Part shown: one piece after another, positions 63,334-64,000 of the stretch | Numbering within the stretch: position 1 is the stretch's first letter | Layout of the letters: each line of letters begins with the position of its first letter | Assembly: GCF_900299525.1 (NCBI RefSeq) | Contig: NZ_OMKA01000020.1 | Span: 248,001 to 312,000 of the forward strand | Reading direction: 5' to 3' | Source: Aquimarina sp. Aq78 | GTDB lineage: Bacteria > Bacteroidota > Bacteroidia > Flavobacteriales > Flavobacteriaceae | Length of the DNA stretch: 64,000 bases | Program-made: the position numbers and the translations under genes | Notes under the pieces: generated by a model | Told to the model about the DNA's origin: nothing | What the model saw: only the letters and a program-made list of their open reading frames with translations | Database searches by the model: none

Positions 63334-64000
63334 TCTATTTAATTTTAAGTGTCTTAGCGTCTACTCTGATTTTTATCATCTTTAAATTGTTTTCTAAATA
63401 CCAGGTAGACACACTACAGGCAATTGTTGTAAACTATGTTGTAGCTTCTATTTCAGGAATTATAGCATACTCAGAACCAATAGATTTACCTTCTGTATCT
63501 GGAAAAGAATGGTTTTATGGAGCAATGATTTTGGGTGTAATATTCATATCTGTATTTAACCTAATGGCAATTACTACTCAAAAAAACGGCCTATCTGTAG
63601 CTGCAGTAGCGACCAAAATGAGCTTAGTAATCCCCATCATATTCGGAATTATAGTATACCAAGAGAGTACGGGCATAGTAAAAGTCATAGGTATTCTAAT
63701 TGCACTTATAGCAGTTTATCTTACCTCAGTTAAAACCACCGGAGGAATCCCTTTAACAAAAAAGAATCTAATCTTTCCGTTACTGGTTTTTATAGGAAGT
63801 GGGGTTATTGATACTAGTATTAAGTTTTTAGAAACACATTATGTAGCTAAAAATGATATCCCAGTTTTTTCTGCTACTATTTTTGGATTTGCCGCAATTG
63901 TTGGAATTATTACATTAGCATTTAAAGCAATAACCGGAACATTAAAAATTGCATTTAAAAATATTATCGCAGGGATTATATTAGGAGTTCCTAATTATTT
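63330..64000 (+). CDS. EamA-family (DMT) transporter, 5' part (cut by window edge)
   Basis: Starts with TTG at 63330, overlapping the HAD stop by four bases, and stays open to the window end (about 223 residues seen). It is strongly hydrophobic: LIYLILSVLASTLIFIIFKL, then AIVVNYVVASISGIIAY, GAMILGVIFISVFNLMAI, MSLVIPIIFGIIVYQEST and VKVIGILIALIAVYLTS. This is the EamA/DMT arrangement of two five-helix repeats. The substrate is unknown. The overlap with ribD-HAD suggests an operon, perhaps flavin- or metabolite-linked. Confidence 0.85.
   Translation, partial: MIYLILSVLASTLIFIIFKLFSKYQVDTLQAIVVNYVVASISGIIAYSEPIDLPSVSGKEWFYGAMILGVIFISVFNLMAITTQKNGLSVAAVATKMSLVIPIIFGIIVYQESTGIVKVIGILIALIAVYLTSVKTTGGIPLTKKNLIFPLLVFIGSGVIDTSIKFLETHYVAKNDIPVFSATIFGFAAIVGIITLAFKAITGTLKIAFKNIIAGIILGVPNY

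Overview
The window is AT-rich, densely coded DNA that looks like a Bacteroidota chromosome, most likely a marine member of the Flavobacteriaceae (Aquimarina-like; the genus is a guess). Evidence: many lipoproteins with short lipobox signals; a type IX secretion (T9SS)/gliding locus with SprB-type repeats, PorP/SprF and a CHU_C-like C-terminal sorting domain; a PorD-family (DUF4835) gene; bacteroidetal RpoZ, BamD and DUF3857 proteins; and promoter -7 elements of the TAnnTTTG type before many genes. I see no rRNA, tRNA, CRISPR array, insertion sequence or prophage. Most of the window is ordinary core chromosome.

Layout. 1-9.8 kb: the end of a LytTR regulator (cut by the window edge), a bidirectional terminator, lpdA, two large lipoproteins (one with a CxxCH haem-like motif), small enzymes, lspA and glyA. 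10-17.4 kb: fumarylacetoacetase, a TPR-like lipoprotein, a Crp-family regulator with a small membrane protein and a group III truncated haemoglobin, a bacilliredoxin (YtxJ) and ClpB. 17.6-22.9 kb: small secreted proteins, a TetR regulator and thioesterase that share a palindromic operator, a 41-residue membrane protein, smpB and pcm. 23-33.8 kb: a Gfo/Idh oxidoreductase, 3-hydroxybutyryl-CoA dehydrogenase, M23 peptidase, DUF1015, a jacalin-like lipoprotein, a YggS-type PLP protein, an exonuclease/GIY-YIG fusion, a DUF3857 transglutaminase-like protein, a voltage-gated-type ion channel with a zinc ribbon, and miaA. 33.8-39.6 kb, minus strand: a two-component system, a GT2-YbbR-coaE unit and fabI.

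39.65-46.3 kb holds the most distinctive locus. An unusually long, structured non-coding leader of about 0.45 kb (predicted promoter, two C-tract repeats, mutually exclusive hairpins) precedes a 970-residue T9SS-exported repeat protein, a PorP/SprF outer-membrane protein and an OmpA/TPR/PD40 protein. These three most likely form one secretion-and-anchoring module.

46.3-61.1 kb is almost all minus strand: a CAP-domain lipoprotein, recN, porD-coaBC-rpoZ-bamD, a Kir-type channel downstream of dapA, three tandem paralogous YhhN-like membrane proteins downstream of ligA, a LOG-family protein, prmC and a GNAT enzyme. 61.2-64 kb, plus strand: a LEA2 lipoprotein, ribD, a HAD hydrolase and an EamA transporter cut by the right edge.

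All functions are inferred by reading motifs and gene order; no database search was run.
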